Positions 41,821 to 50,553 of a stretch of 64,000 nt of DNA are shown piece by piece. Under the pieces are notes generated by a model. It was given only the letters and a program-made list of their open reading frames with translations, was not told the DNA's origin and made no database searches. The translations under genes and the position numbers were made by a program. Location of the stretch: the NCBI RefSeq assembly GCF_003014475.1, contig NZ_PYGJ01000003.1:1-64000 (forward strand), written 5' to 3'. The DNA comes from Shimia abyssi. GTDB lineage: Bacteria > Pseudomonadota > Alphaproteobacteria > Rhodobacterales > Rhodobacteraceae. Numbering within the stretch: position 1 is the first letter of the stretch; every line of letters starts with the position of its first letter.

Positions 41821-42951
41821 ATGAGCTCATTTTCACTGAAGGATCAGCTGTTTAACGCAGATAGTTTGGGTGACTTGGCGGCGGAATTTGCTGCTGGGGT
41901 GCCTGATTTTGACGGCGCGGATTTTCTGGCCGAAGTGGTGCCGGGACTGCAAGGGCGCGAGTTGCTGGAGCGGCTTGAATGGATTGCGGATTGCGTTGCC
42001 GCGCGGCTGTCTGGCGATTTTGCCCAGATGGCGGATCAGATTGAGGCGGTGATGCCCGCGCCGCTGGACCCGTCGCTGCGGGACGATGATTTTGGCCGGT
42101 TCATTCACGCGGTTCCGGGTATTCTAGCGGTGCGGCATGGCTTGGAGGATCACCGCGAGCGGGCGCTGGATTTGCTGTATGAAGCCACGCAACGTTTCTC
42201 GATGGAGTTTTACATTCGCCCGTTCCTGAACCGATGGCCCCAAGAGACATTTGCGCGGCTTGAGACATGGGCGGGCGATGAGAATTACCATGTGCGCCGC
42301 TTGGTCAGCGAGGGCACACGGCCAAAACTACCCTGGGCCAAGAAGGTGGAGATTGATCCGCTTTCACCATTGCCGCTATTGGACCGGTTGCACGGCGACA
42401 AGACACGTTATGTCACTCGGTCGGTGGCAAACCACCTGAATGACATTGCCAAAATTGCTCCGGACGTGGTCACGGATCGGTTGCAGGCATGGCATGGCGC
42501 AGGCGTTCAGGCGGCGAAAGAGCTGGACTGGATGACGCGCCATTCCTTGCGCACATTGGTCAAGACTGGCGATGCGAAGGCGCTGGCGTTACTGGGGTTT
42601 CACGCGGATGCGCCGGTGACTTTGGCCAGTTTGTCGGTAGTTTCGCCGCAAGTGGCGATTGGCGATGCACTGGAGTTTGACGTGATCTTGGAAACGGACG
42701 CTAATGCAGATGTGCCTGTTGTGGTGGATTACGTTTTAACATTTGCGCGACCGGGTGGGCGCTCCGGTCAAAAGGTATTCAAGCTGAAACAGGCCAAGGT
42801 GCCTGTTGGCGGGCGATTGGCGTTGCAGAAGCGGCATGTGTTGAAGGCGAATGCCACAACGTTCACCTGGCATCCCGGCGCGCATCGGGTGGCGGTGCAG
42901 GTCAATGGACGCGTTTTAGGTGATGTCGAGGTTGAGGTGGTCGCGGGCTGA
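41821..42951 (+). CDS. alkC: DNA alkylation repair glycosylase, AlkC-type
   Basis: This 376-residue HEAT-repeat DNA glycosylase of the AlkC/AlkD superfamily removes cationic alkylated bases such as 3-methyladenine without base flipping. The helical repeat part (about 1-265) contains FSMEFYIRPFLNRWPQETFARLETWAGDENYHVRRLVSEGTRPKLPWAKKVE, then HLNDIAKIAPDVV. A C-terminal Ig-like beta domain (about 268-376) distinguishes AlkC from AlkD. Start at 41821 lies three bases after the SDR stop. Inducible repair is a usual role, though no Ada-box is seen here. Confidence 0.87.
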   Translation: MSSFSLKDQLFNADSLGDLAAEFAAGVPDFDGADFLAEVVPGLQGRELLERLEWIADCVAARLSGDFAQMADQIEAVMPAPLDPSLRDDDFGRFIHAVPGILAVRHGLEDHRERALDLLYEATQRFSMEFYIRPFLNRWPQETFARLETWAGDENYHVRRLVSEGTRPKLPWAKKVEIDPLSPLPLLDRLHGDKTRYVTRSVANHLNDIAKIAPDVVTDRLQAWHGAGVQAAKELDWMTRHSLRTLVKTGDAKALALLGFHADAPVTLASLSVVSPQVAIGDALEFDVILETDANADVPVVVDYVLTFARPGGRSGQKVFKLKQAKVPVGGRLALQKRHVLKANATTFTWHPGAHRVAVQVNGRVLGDVEVEVVAG

Positions 42952-43060
42952 GCAGCTGTTGCAAAGCTTTGACATTCCTTCACGATTGCGTTGAGCGCGT
43001 GGTGCGTGCGCTCAACTATTGCTAACCCCGTGAGACAGATTTTGCATCTTGGGGACAGTT

Positions 43061-44446
43061 ATGCAGACAACCGTTGTAATTGCGGCATTCGCGTTGATTG
43101 TGGCGCTGAGCGTTGCCGTGGCACCACGTCGGGGTACCGTTGAAGGGTTTTTTGGCGGGACGGGCGAGAGCGGCGGTCAACCGGGTTTGTGGACGCTGAT
43201 CCTTAGCCAGGTGACGACGTGGATTTTTGCCCGCTCGCTGATGAACGCGGCAATTCTGGGGTTCTATTATGGGATCGCGGGTGTTCTGGCCTATGCAGCC
43301 TATTACGGGTCGTTTCTGACTGGCGGTTATATCGTCGGGCGAATGCGTGCGGATGGCGCGATGTCGGTGCAGGACTGGCTGGGCGCGCGGTTCGGGGCGG
43401 TTGGCAACACTTGTTACAATGTGGTGATCGGGTTGCGGCTGCTGTCAGAAGTGTTTGCCAATCTGCTGGTTGTGGGCCTGATCTTTGCCGCCGCCTTACC
43501 TGAGTTCGGTATGGCGCGAGAGGCGTCAATCCTATTGGTGGGTTCGCTGGCGCTGGCCTATTCGGCGTGGGGTGGGCTGTCGGCAGCACTGCGTACGGAT
43601 GTGGCGCAGATGCTGGTGTTTCTGGCGGTGTTTGGCGTTGCCTTTGTCGCCCTGTTGACACGGCCCGGATTTGATTTGGGCGCGGTGCTGACGGCCGGGG
43701 GTGCGTCGGGGGCGTATAATGGTTGGGTTTTATTGATCGTCGCATTTTTGCAGGTGTTTTCCTATCCAGTGCATGATCCAGTAATGATGGATCGCGGGTT
43801 CCTGAGTGACCGGGATACAACGCGCAAAAGCTTTCTCCACGCGTTCTGGATTTCTAGTCTGTGCATTATCGGGTTTGGGTTCTTCGGCATTCAGGCGGCC
43901 TTGGAAGGCGCGGCTGTCGAAGGTCAGTTGATTGGGACATGGGCGGCGATGCTGCCCGGTTGGGTCTATGTCGCGTTGTTGTTGTCGCTGTTGGTGTCCG
44001 CGCTGTCGACGCTGGATTCGGCGTTGAGTTCGTCAGCGAGGCTGGCTGTTGAAGAGCTGGAGCTGGCGCCGCGCACGTTGGCGGGGGGGCGATTGGCAAT
44101 GCTAGTCTTTGCATTGGCGGGCGGGGCTTTGACGCTTTGGGGGAACCAAACGCTTTTTGACGCGGTGGCCGTGTCGGGAACGGCATCGATGTTCCTGACA
44201 CCTGTGCTGGTGGCGGGGTTGATTGGGCGGCGTAAAGTGCCGTTGTGGGTGTTTCTGGCGAGCTTTGTGGCCGCAATTACTGGCGCGGCGGTTTATGCGT
44301 TGCGGGATCACGCGATATTCAAGGCGGTGCTTTTCGAGGGGCACAAATACGAGCAGCTGTTGCAGATCTGTATTTTGGTGCTGTTGGTCGGCTTTGCCGC
44401 TGTCTGGATTGGAACACGCAGGGTTGAAGAGGTGCGGGGGGGCTGA
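43061..44446 (+). CDS. Sodium:solute symporter family protein
   Basis: This 461-residue membrane protein has about 13 hydrophobic helices. It fits the SSS (solute/sodium symporter) family in LeuT-like architecture: an N-terminal VEGFFGG motif after the first helix, WTLILSQVTTWIFARSLMNAAILGFYYGIAGVLAYA, and LVSALSTLDSALSSSARLAVEE near helix eight that carries sodium-site serines. ATG at 43061 follows GGGGACAGTT. Substrate is not predictable. It is 51 bp upstream of an ABC ATPase gene. Confidence 0.85.
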   Translation: MQTTVVIAAFALIVALSVAVAPRRGTVEGFFGGTGESGGQPGLWTLILSQVTTWIFARSLMNAAILGFYYGIAGVLAYAAYYGSFLTGGYIVGRMRADGAMSVQDWLGARFGAVGNTCYNVVIGLRLLSEVFANLLVVGLIFAAALPEFGMAREASILLVGSLALAYSAWGGLSAALRTDVAQMLVFLAVFGVAFVALLTRPGFDLGAVLTAGGASGAYNGWVLLIVAFLQVFSYPVHDPVMMDRGFLSDRDTTRKSFLHAFWISSLCIIGFGFFGIQAALEGAAVEGQLIGTWAAMLPGWVYVALLLSLLVSALSTLDSALSSSARLAVEELELAPRTLAGGRLAMLVFALAGGALTLWGNQTLFDAVAVSGTASMFLTPVLVAGLIGRRKVPLWVFLASFVAAITGAAVYALRDHAIFKAVLFEGHKYEQLLQICILVLLVGFAAVWIGTRRVEEVRGG

Positions 44447-44497
44447 TACATCTCGGCGAAATCCGATGGTTTCTCTCGGAGATTGCAAGAGGCTTAG

Positions 44498-45598
44498 GTG
44501 CAGTCGCAGACCATAGACATTCCCACGCCGCGTTTGGAAATCCGCAACATGCGTCGCAGTTTTGGCGATAGGCGGGTGGTGGACGACGTTTCGTTGACGA
44601 TCCAGCCCGGTCAGGTGCTGTGCCTGCTGGGGCCGTCGGGCTGCGGCAAGTCGACGACATTGCGCATGATTGCGGGCGTGGACATGCAGGACAGCGGCGA
44701 GATCTATGTCGATGGCGCCCTGATTTGTGACACGGTGTTTCGCATCCCGCCAGAACGTCGCCAGATCGGGTTGATGTTTCAGGATTTTGCGCTGTTTCCG
44801 CATCTGAGTGTGGCTGACAATGTGGCCTTTGGCCTGAAGGGCAGCAAGGACGAAAAGCGTGCGCGAGTGGTCGAATTGCTGGACAAGGTGAACTTGTCCT
44901 GGGCGATTGACCAATTTCCGCATCGATTGTCCGGCGGTGAGCAGCAACGGATCGCACTTGCGCGTGCCCTTGCGCCGAGGCCACGGATCATGCTGATGGA
45001 TGAGCCGTTTTCGGGGTTGGACAACCGGTTGCGCGACGAGATTCGCGACCATACGCTGAGCTTGCTTAAGGAAGAAGATACAGCTGTGATGCTGGTCACG
45101 CATGAACCGGAAGAGGCCATGCGGATGGCCGATGAAATTGCGCTCATGCGCGATGGCCGCATTGTGCAACAGGGCGCGCCTTATAATGTTTATAACAAGC
45201 CGGTTGACCGAGAGGCCGTGGCGTTTTTCAGCGACGTCAACGTGATCAAGGGCGTCAGCAACGGTGCGCTGACGGACACGCCTTTCGGACAGTTTCTGAC
45301 GCCGGGATTGGCGGATGGCGCAGCGGTGGATATCGTGATCCGCCCACAGCATCTGAAACTGGATTTTGACCGAAAGGGCAAGGGACCACTGCCCACGGCC
45401 AGCGATGGCGTGGCGGCACGAGGCCGGGTCAAACGAGCGCGTTTTATGGGCAATGAGAGCCTTGTTGAATTTGTCATGTATTATGACGGGTCAGAGCTGA
45501 AGGTGACAGTTCCAAACGTGTTCTTGCCCAAAGAAGGCACGACCTTGTGGCTGACCATGCGACGGGATCGGTGTTTCGTTTTTCCGGCAAAAGGGTAA
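44498..45598 (+). CDS. ABC transporter ATPase of the FbpC/PotA-type, orphan
   Basis: This 366-residue ATPase has Walker A GPSGCGKSTT, Q-loop MFQDFALFPHLSVADN, signature LSGGEQQRIALARAL, Walker B ILMDEPFSGLD and the H-loop VTHEPEEAMRMADE. A C-terminal TOBE-like domain (about 265-366) suggests iron(III), sulfate or polyamine import. No permease or binding-protein gene is adjacent, only a symporter upstream and a WYL regulator downstream. The GTG start is preceded by AAGAGGC. Its partner complex must be elsewhere, or it is a remnant. Confidence 0.87.
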   Translation: MQSQTIDIPTPRLEIRNMRRSFGDRRVVDDVSLTIQPGQVLCLLGPSGCGKSTTLRMIAGVDMQDSGEIYVDGALICDTVFRIPPERRQIGLMFQDFALFPHLSVADNVAFGLKGSKDEKRARVVELLDKVNLSWAIDQFPHRLSGGEQQRIALARALAPRPRIMLMDEPFSGLDNRLRDEIRDHTLSLLKEEDTAVMLVTHEPEEAMRMADEIALMRDGRIVQQGAPYNVYNKPVDREAVAFFSDVNVIKGVSNGALTDTPFGQFLTPGLADGAAVDIVIRPQHLKLDFDRKGKGPLPTASDGVAARGRVKRARFMGNESLVEFVMYYDGSELKVTVPNVFLPKEGTTLWLTMRRDRCFVFPAKG

Positions 45599-45645
45599 GC
45601 CTAAGCTGTTTTTTTGGAAGAGAATTCAGGCTATTTTCCAGCATT

Positions 45646-46305
45646 TTAATCCCGGTTCTTAAAGTCCTTTAGCCGCTTTCCCGGCTCATCAACAAACAAA
45701 CCCGGCAAAATCGAAACTTCGTCAATCTGATCCACACGCAGGTTTTCGAAATCGCCCAGTGTCTCGTTCCAGACAATACAGGTCCAGACGCGGCCCCAGT
45801 AATCCATTTTGAGCGGTCGCACGTCGCTGGTTTGCGCATTTGCCATTTTCAGGCGCAGCTTTTGGCGTGCGCGGATGGCCGTGCGCAATGGGGTCAGATG
45901 GCGAAACCCGTGGGCGGCATCGGCAAAGGGGTAGACGGCAAATCCAAAGCTTTTGGGGGCCTCGCGGCTGTCTTCGGGCAGGACCGCGTCAATCTTGGCC
46001 GAAAGGGTTTCAGCTGCGTCGCGCAACTCGCCCTCCATACCCATGCCCACCGCAGCAAGGCCCACATGCAGAGCCTCAAGCTCGGTCTCGGTCAGGTTCA
46101 GCGGGGGCAGGGTGATCGCTGCGCGCGCGGAATAGCCATGGCCGCGCTCACCCTCGACTGGAATGCCGCTGGCGGCGAGCGTTTCCATGTCGCGGTAGAT
46201 GGTGCGCATAGAGACTTCTAATCGCTTTGCCATGTCTTCGGCCCGGTGCAGGCGACCGTCCTTGAGAATCTCGATGAGGGCATAGAGCCGGTCGGCGCGT
46301 TTCAT
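45646..46305 (-). CDS. YafY-type HTH/WYL-domain transcriptional regulator
   Basis: This 219-residue regulator has an N-terminal HTH_11 winged helix (RADRLYALIEILKDGRLHRAEDMAKRLEVSMRTIYRDMETLAASGIPVEGERGHGYSA) and a WYL domain (about 135-205), which senses ligands in related proteins. Start at 46305; an upstream codon at 46332 is possible. Direct repeats of CAACTGACA lie in the leader next to it (46323-46349), probably its own sites. It is divergent from tatABC, but a link to the Tat system is not implied. Confidence 0.88.
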   Translation of the reverse strand: MKRADRLYALIEILKDGRLHRAEDMAKRLEVSMRTIYRDMETLAASGIPVEGERGHGYSARAAITLPPLNLTETELEALHVGLAAVGMGMEGELRDAAETLSAKIDAVLPEDSREAPKSFGFAVYPFADAAHGFRHLTPLRTAIRARQKLRLKMANAQTSDVRPLKMDYWGRVWTCIVWNETLGDFENLRVDQIDEVSILPGLFVDEPGKRLKDFKNRD

Positions 46306-46322
46306 GGGGGTGATTCTCTGCT

Positions 46323-46349
46323 CAACTGACAAAAAACTGGCAACTGACA
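46323..46349. promoter_or_regulatory. CAACTGACA direct repeats, putative WYL-regulator site
   Basis: CAACTGACA occurs at 46323-46331 and 46341-46349, an 18-bp period, in the gap between the WYL regulator and tatA. GTCA recurs 6 bp beyond. This layout is consistent with autoregulation; binding is inferred. Confidence 0.4.
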
Positions 46350-46490
46350 GAATAATGTCAAAATGTGGCGAGAAACAGCCCCGATCAACGCATTATTGAG
46401 TGGTTTGGTGCTTTTGTGTCCGCAGGCAAACCGCTAGGAATTAAGCCAATGGTTAAGGGGCGCATGCCGTCCGATGTTAGGAGAAACATC

Positions 46491-46709
46491 ATGGGAATTG
46501 GAAATATTGGTTTGCCAGGCATTCTGTTGATTGCGGTTGTTGTTCTGGTTCTGTTTGGCCGGGGCAAGATCAGCGGCCTGATGGGCGAAGTGGGTAAGGG
46601 CATCACATCGTTCAAAAAGGGCATCAACGAAGGCGAAAAAGAGCTGGAAGAAGAAGTGGCAGAGACGGCCAAAGACGTCACGCCCGAAGACGACAAAGAC
46701 AAAGTCTGA
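46491..46709 (+). CDS. tatA: Twin-arginine translocase subunit TatA
   Basis: This 72-residue pore-forming subunit of the Tat export system has one N-terminal membrane helix ([38 protein letters not shown]) with the FGRGK turn and amphipathic helix, then an acidic tail (EKELEEEV). ATG at 46491 follows TAGGAGAAA. First of tatABC, 17 bp before tatB. Confidence 0.95.
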   Translation: MGIGNIGLPGILLIAVVVLVLFGRGKISGLMGEVGKGITSFKKGINEGEKELEEEVAETAKDVTPEDDKDKV

Positions 46710-46726
46710 TCTGGGGCTGACGGTTT

Positions 46727-47218
46727 ATGTTTGATCTGGGATTACCGGAACTTCTCGTGATTGGGATCGTGGCATTGATTGTTGTCGGTCCCAAGGATTT
46801 GCCGGTTATGTTCCGGACAGTGGGCCGGTTCGTTGGCAAAGCCAAGGGGATGGCCCGCGAGTTTTCGTCGGCAATGAACCAGGCAGCGGATCAGGCAGGT
46901 GTCAAAGATGTGACCGACACGCTGAAAGGGGCTACGGACGGGTTGAACAAGGTGTCCAACCCGATGAAGGCGGCCTCGGACGCGGTTAAAGACACCGCAA
47001 AGTCGATGACAGATCTGAACCTGAACCCCGATAGTGAAACCGCGAAACTGGCCGCAAAACGGGCCGAAGACGCCCAGAAGATCCGCGACGCGCACGCCGC
47101 CAAGGCGCAGGACCGGCTGGAAGCAGAGGCAGACGCGGCCGAAGCGGCGGCGGTGGAAGCGCGGGCCAAGGCGGATGCTGTGCGCGCAGCACATGATGCT
47201 TCGGGGGATAAAACATGA
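46727..47218 (+). CDS. tatB: Twin-arginine translocase subunit TatB
   Basis: This 163-residue protein binds Tat signal peptides with TatC. It has a membrane helix ([46 protein letters not shown]), the GPK hinge and amphipathic helix, then a long alanine- and lysine-rich coiled-coil tail. It overlaps tatC (ATGA). Length is normal for alphaproteobacterial TatB. Confidence 0.95.
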   Translation: MFDLGLPELLVIGIVALIVVGPKDLPVMFRTVGRFVGKAKGMAREFSSAMNQAADQAGVKDVTDTLKGATDGLNKVSNPMKAASDAVKDTAKSMTDLNLNPDSETAKLAAKRAEDAQKIRDAHAAKAQDRLEAEADAAEAAAVEARAKADAVRAAHDASGDKT

Positions 47219-48171
47219 GCAGTTCAGACGATATTGAAGAAAGCTCTGCCCCGCTGATTGAACATTTGGCGGAGTTGCGCACCCGACTTATCCGGTCGGT
47301 GCTGGCGCTGTTTGTCGGGATATGTATCTGTTTCATCCCGATTAGTGGCGATTTTATAGCGGTTCATATTTTGAACTTCCTGTTGCAGCCGATCGAGGAA
47401 TCGTTGCGTGCGCTGGGAGATCCATCTCCGACACTGCAATACACGTCACCACAGGAATACCTGTTCACGCTGTTCCGTATTTCGATGGTGTTCGGGTTCG
47501 CGATGGCGTTTCCGGTGATCGCATTTCAGATGTGGCGGTTTGTGGCGCCCGGCCTGTACAAAAACGAAAAGGGCGCGTTCCTGCCGTTTATGTTGGCCTC
47601 GCCGTTTATGTTTCTGTTGGGGGCGACATTTGCACATCTGGTTGTGACACCGCTGGCGATGGCGTTTTTCCTTGGGTTTGCGGATGTCAGTTCGATCTTT
47701 GCCAATCTGATGTCGGGTGCGACACCAGATGTGCCGGGCGAGGTGGTTGCCGTGCCTGAAACCAACGAAGGAATTAGGGTCACGTTTTTTGGTAAAGTTA
47801 ACGAGAGCCTTGATATCACGTTGAAATTTATCATGGCCTTTGGGCTGTGTTTTCAGCTTCCGGTGCTTTTGACGTTGATGGGCAAGGCTGGTCTGGTCAG
47901 CGCCGAGGGGTTGGGCGCGGTGCGGAAATACGCGATGGTAGGCATTCTGGTGCTGGCCGCCGTGGTGACACCACCCGATGTTGTAACCCAGTTGATCCTG
48001 TTCACGGTCGTATATGGCCTATATGAGATTTCGATCTTCCTTGTGCGCCGCGTCGAGAAAAAACGCGAAGCCAAGCTGCGCGCCGAAGGTGTGTGGTTTG
48101 ACGATGACGAGGAAGCGGCGGATGATCCAGTGGCCGAAGAGTTCGGTGGGGACGAGGCTAAGGATAAGTAA
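47215..48171 (+). CDS. tatC: Twin-arginine translocase subunit TatC
   Basis: This is the receptor subunit with six membrane helices, 318 residues. [26 protein letters not shown] is the conserved N terminus; the first cytoplasmic loop carries the twin-arginine recognition glutamate in LEHL-type sequence. [23 protein letters not shown] and [18 protein letters not shown] fit. An acidic C-terminal tail ([11 protein letters not shown]) is longer than in E. coli. A terminator follows within 20 bp. Confidence 0.95.
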   Translation: MSSSDDIEESSAPLIEHLAELRTRLIRSVLALFVGICICFIPISGDFIAVHILNFLLQPIEESLRALGDPSPTLQYTSPQEYLFTLFRISMVFGFAMAFPVIAFQMWRFVAPGLYKNEKGAFLPFMLASPFMFLLGATFAHLVVTPLAMAFFLGFADVSSIFANLMSGATPDVPGEVVAVPETNEGIRVTFFGKVNESLDITLKFIMAFGLCFQLPVLLTLMGKAGLVSAEGLGAVRKYAMVGILVLAAVVTPPDVVTQLILFTVVYGLYEISIFLVRRVEKKREAKLRAEGVWFDDDEEAADDPVAEEFGGDEAKDK

Positions 48172-48192
48172 GCAGGTTTGCTTGAATTGAGA

Positions 48193-48226
48193 AAGGCGCG
48201 TCAGCAGAGGGTGGCGCGCCTTTTTC
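48193..48226 (+). terminator. Rho-independent terminator of tatABC
   Basis: AAAGGCGCG with CGCGCCTTTTT across a 14-base loop lies 22 bp after tatC, followed by five T. It can end the tat transcript before the DUF815 gene. Confidence 0.75.
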
Positions 48227-48297
48227 ACATGGCGAGGGCTCTTGTCGTTTTGGGCGTAACGTGGTCTCTGAGCGTGTCGAAACGGAAGAGGCCCGCC

Positions 48298-49137
48298 ATG
48301 GATAACGCAACCCTGACCCGAATTGCCGATGCGCTGGAGCGCATGTCACCAGCCCCGTTGGCGGCGCCGGATTTTGACGCGGCAGATGGATTCGTGTGGC
48401 ATGTAGAGCCAGATCGGCTGGAGCCGGTGTTGGCGATCAACCGGGTTGATATTGGGCTTTTGATCGGTGTGGATCGCTCGCGCAATACGCTGCTGGAGAA
48501 TACCGTTCAGTTTGCGCGTGGGTTGCCTGCGAACAACGCGTTGTTGTGGGGCGCACGTGGGATGGGCAAATCATCGCTGGTTAAAGCGGTGCATGCCGAA
48601 GTGCTGGCGCAGGGGTTGCCGCTCAAGATCGTGGAACTGCAACGAGAAGATTTGCCGAGTGTGTCGCGGTTGCTGAACCTGCTGCGCGGGCGCAAGGAGC
48701 GGTTCCTGCTGTTTTGCGATGACCTGTCGTTTAGCCATGACGACCAGCATTACAAGTCTTTGAAGGCGGTTCTGGATGGCGGGATCGAGGGACGGCCTGA
48801 AAACGTGGTATTTTATGCAACGTCAAACCGGCGTCATCTGATGCCGCGAGACATGATTGAGAACGAACGTTCCAGTGCGATCAACCCTTCGGAAGCGGTG
48901 GAGGAAAAAGTATCGCTGTCAGATCGGTTTGGATTGTGGCTGGGCTTTCACCCCTGTTCGCAGGATGAGTATCTGGACATGATCCGCGGCTATTGCGACG
49001 CGCATGGTGTTGAGATTGATGCCGAGACCCTGAGGGCCGAAGCCATTGAGTGGCAAGCCACCCGCGGCGCGCGCTCTGGCAGGGTGGCGTGGCAGTATTT
49101 CACCGATCTGGCGGGGCGGCGCGGCATTCAGGTTTGA
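48298..49137 (+). CDS. DUF815 family AAA ATPase
   Basis: This 279-residue ATPase has VFARG-type N-terminal regions, Walker A GARGMGKSSLVKAV, Walker B-like FLLFCDDLSFSHDD and YATSNRRHLMPRDMIEN (sensor). The family was noted as a DUF815 P-loop protein of unknown function, related to DnaA/IstB-like ATPases. Start at 48298 follows GGAAGAGG. It lies between tatC and the divergently oriented lytM-type gene, where a hairpin repeat sits. Confidence 0.85.
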   Translation: MDNATLTRIADALERMSPAPLAAPDFDAADGFVWHVEPDRLEPVLAINRVDIGLLIGVDRSRNTLLENTVQFARGLPANNALLWGARGMGKSSLVKAVHAEVLAQGLPLKIVELQREDLPSVSRLLNLLRGRKERFLLFCDDLSFSHDDQHYKSLKAVLDGGIEGRPENVVFYATSNRRHLMPRDMIENERSSAINPSEAVEEKVSLSDRFGLWLGFHPCSQDEYLDMIRGYCDAHGVEIDAETLRAEAIEWQATRGARSGRVAWQYFTDLAGRRGIQV

Positions 49138-49140
49138 CCC

Positions 49141-49206
49141 GAGGGCGTTGCCCCCAATCGCAGCTAAGCTGCGATTCCCCCAAAGTATATCTGGCAAGAT
49201 GAAGAT
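49141..49206 (-). repeat. Hairpin-rich intergenic repeat, copy 2 (inverted)
   Basis: Read on the minus strand this element matches 28355-28420 at most positions: ATCTTCATCTTGCC, ATACTTTGGGGGAATCGC, CAGCTTAGCTG, then GGGGGCAACGCC. It lies between convergent genes (DUF815 rightward, NlpD-like leftward), like copy 1. Confidence 0.75.
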
Positions 49207-49224
49207 ATGGGCCGGGCTGATAGG

Positions 49225-50442
49225 TTATTTCAGGTAGGGTGTGGGATCGACGCTGTCGAACCCTTTGCGGACCTCAAAATGCACAAAGCTGTCTTTGGCG
49301 GGCAGCTTGGCAATTTTCTGGCCGCGTTTGACGCTGGCGCCTTTTTTCACGCTAACCGCGTCGACGTTATAGTAGACAGTCATCAGGTTGTCGGCGTGGC
49401 GCACGACGAGGATTTTGATGTCGTCGGCATCTGTGGTGATCGCGGCCACTTTGCCGTCGGCGGCGGCCTGAACCGGTGCGCCGGCGGGGGCGGAAATGTC
49501 GATGCCGTTGTTTTTGCCCTTGGAGTAGGGGCGGATGATTTTGCCATCCACCGGGTAGGACATTTGCGCGGTTGAGGCGCTTTGGGATTTTCCCAAATCG
49601 GGGGATTCAGGCGTTTCGACTTTGACGACGCTGTCATCTTCGGGGAGCGGCTGGGACGCGCTGGGAGGGGTTGGGGTCGGCGAGCCTTCGCCGGGCAGGG
49701 TGGTGGCAGCGGCTCCTGTCGCGGCGGCTGCTGCGGGCGCGCGGCTTGAGGATTTCGCGGCTTCGGGATCGGCTGGCGGGATCAGGAGGATCTGGTTCTC
49801 GCGGATTGTGAAATCGCTACCCAGCCCATTCCAGTCGGCCAAAGCGCGTACAGAAACGTTATAAAGCCGCGAGATGGTAAAGGCGGTTTCACCACGTTTC
49901 ACTTTGTGTCGGATAGGTTCAAATCCGGTCTGGGTATTTGATTTGGCCGCAGGTTTTGGAGCAGGTTGCAATGTTTCGGTTGTGACGGCAGGTTCGGCAT
50001 TGTCGATTGCGCTGCCTGCGATGGCGGTAATGTCGACATCACTTTGGGGGGGCTGGATCACGCCGGTGCCTCCAGTGGCGGCGGAGGGTTCTGCGACCTT
50101 GTAGGGCAGGGCGACAATCTCGCCGTCCCGAAGGCTCGCGGTTTCTTCTATGCCGTTGTATTTGGCCAGTTCGGATGCAGGCACGCCGACACGGCCAGAG
50201 ACATCTGCCAATGTGTCGCCGCGCTTGGCCACGGCCACCTGATAGCCGGGATAAGAGATAATGCCACGGTTGTCAGGTTTGGGACGCTGCGCGGTGGCGG
50301 TTTTGGCAGCGGTGGTCGTGTCCAGACCGCCACCGAGGCCGCCGCGCAGGTCGACGTCAAACCCGTCTTCACAGGCCGCGCCCAAAGCGAGGGCGGAAAT
50401 CGCCATCACGATACGGGCCGAAGGGATCGGAAAAACTGCCAT
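49225..50442 (-). CDS. NlpD-like LysM/M23 divisome-associated protein
   Basis: This 405-residue exported protein has an N-terminal hydrophobic segment, a LysM domain around 64-118 (YQVAVAKRGDTLADVSGRVGVPASELAKYNGI), a second around 180-230 (RHKVKRGETAFTISRLYNVSVRALADWNGL), a Ser/Pro/Ala linker, and a LytM/M23 domain (about 300-405). The domain lacks the usual metal residues: NNGIDI has Asn for His, and FVHFEV has lost the first His of HxH. This fits activators of cell-wall amidases such as NlpD rather than active peptidases. It overlaps no gene and follows pcm. Confidence 0.87.
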   Translation of the reverse strand: MAVFPIPSARIVMAISALALGAACEDGFDVDLRGGLGGGLDTTTAAKTATAQRPKPDNRGIISYPGYQVAVAKRGDTLADVSGRVGVPASELAKYNGIEETASLRDGEIVALPYKVAEPSAATGGTGVIQPPQSDVDITAIAGSAIDNAEPAVTTETLQPAPKPAAKSNTQTGFEPIRHKVKRGETAFTISRLYNVSVRALADWNGLGSDFTIRENQILLIPPADPEAAKSSSRAPAAAAATGAAATTLPGEGSPTPTPPSASQPLPEDDSVVKVETPESPDLGKSQSASTAQMSYPVDGKIIRPYSKGKNNGIDISAPAGAPVQAAADGKVAAITTDADDIKILVVRHADNLMTVYYNVDAVSVKKGASVKRGQKIAKLPAKDSFVHFEVRKGFDSVDPTPYLK

Positions 50443-50553
50443 CTCGATGTCCTCTCGCGGTGCCGATTGTTATTTCTTTTGGCGGCAACGCCGTTTGCTC
50501 TTTTTTACTCTTTATTGTCGACAACCCCTGGAATGGGCCGTCGACGTCTTACT

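Noticed and set aside
44102-45352. 416-codon minus-strand open frame
   Set aside because: Antisense to the symporter and ABC ATPase genes, which carry full family motifs; no protein signature of its own.
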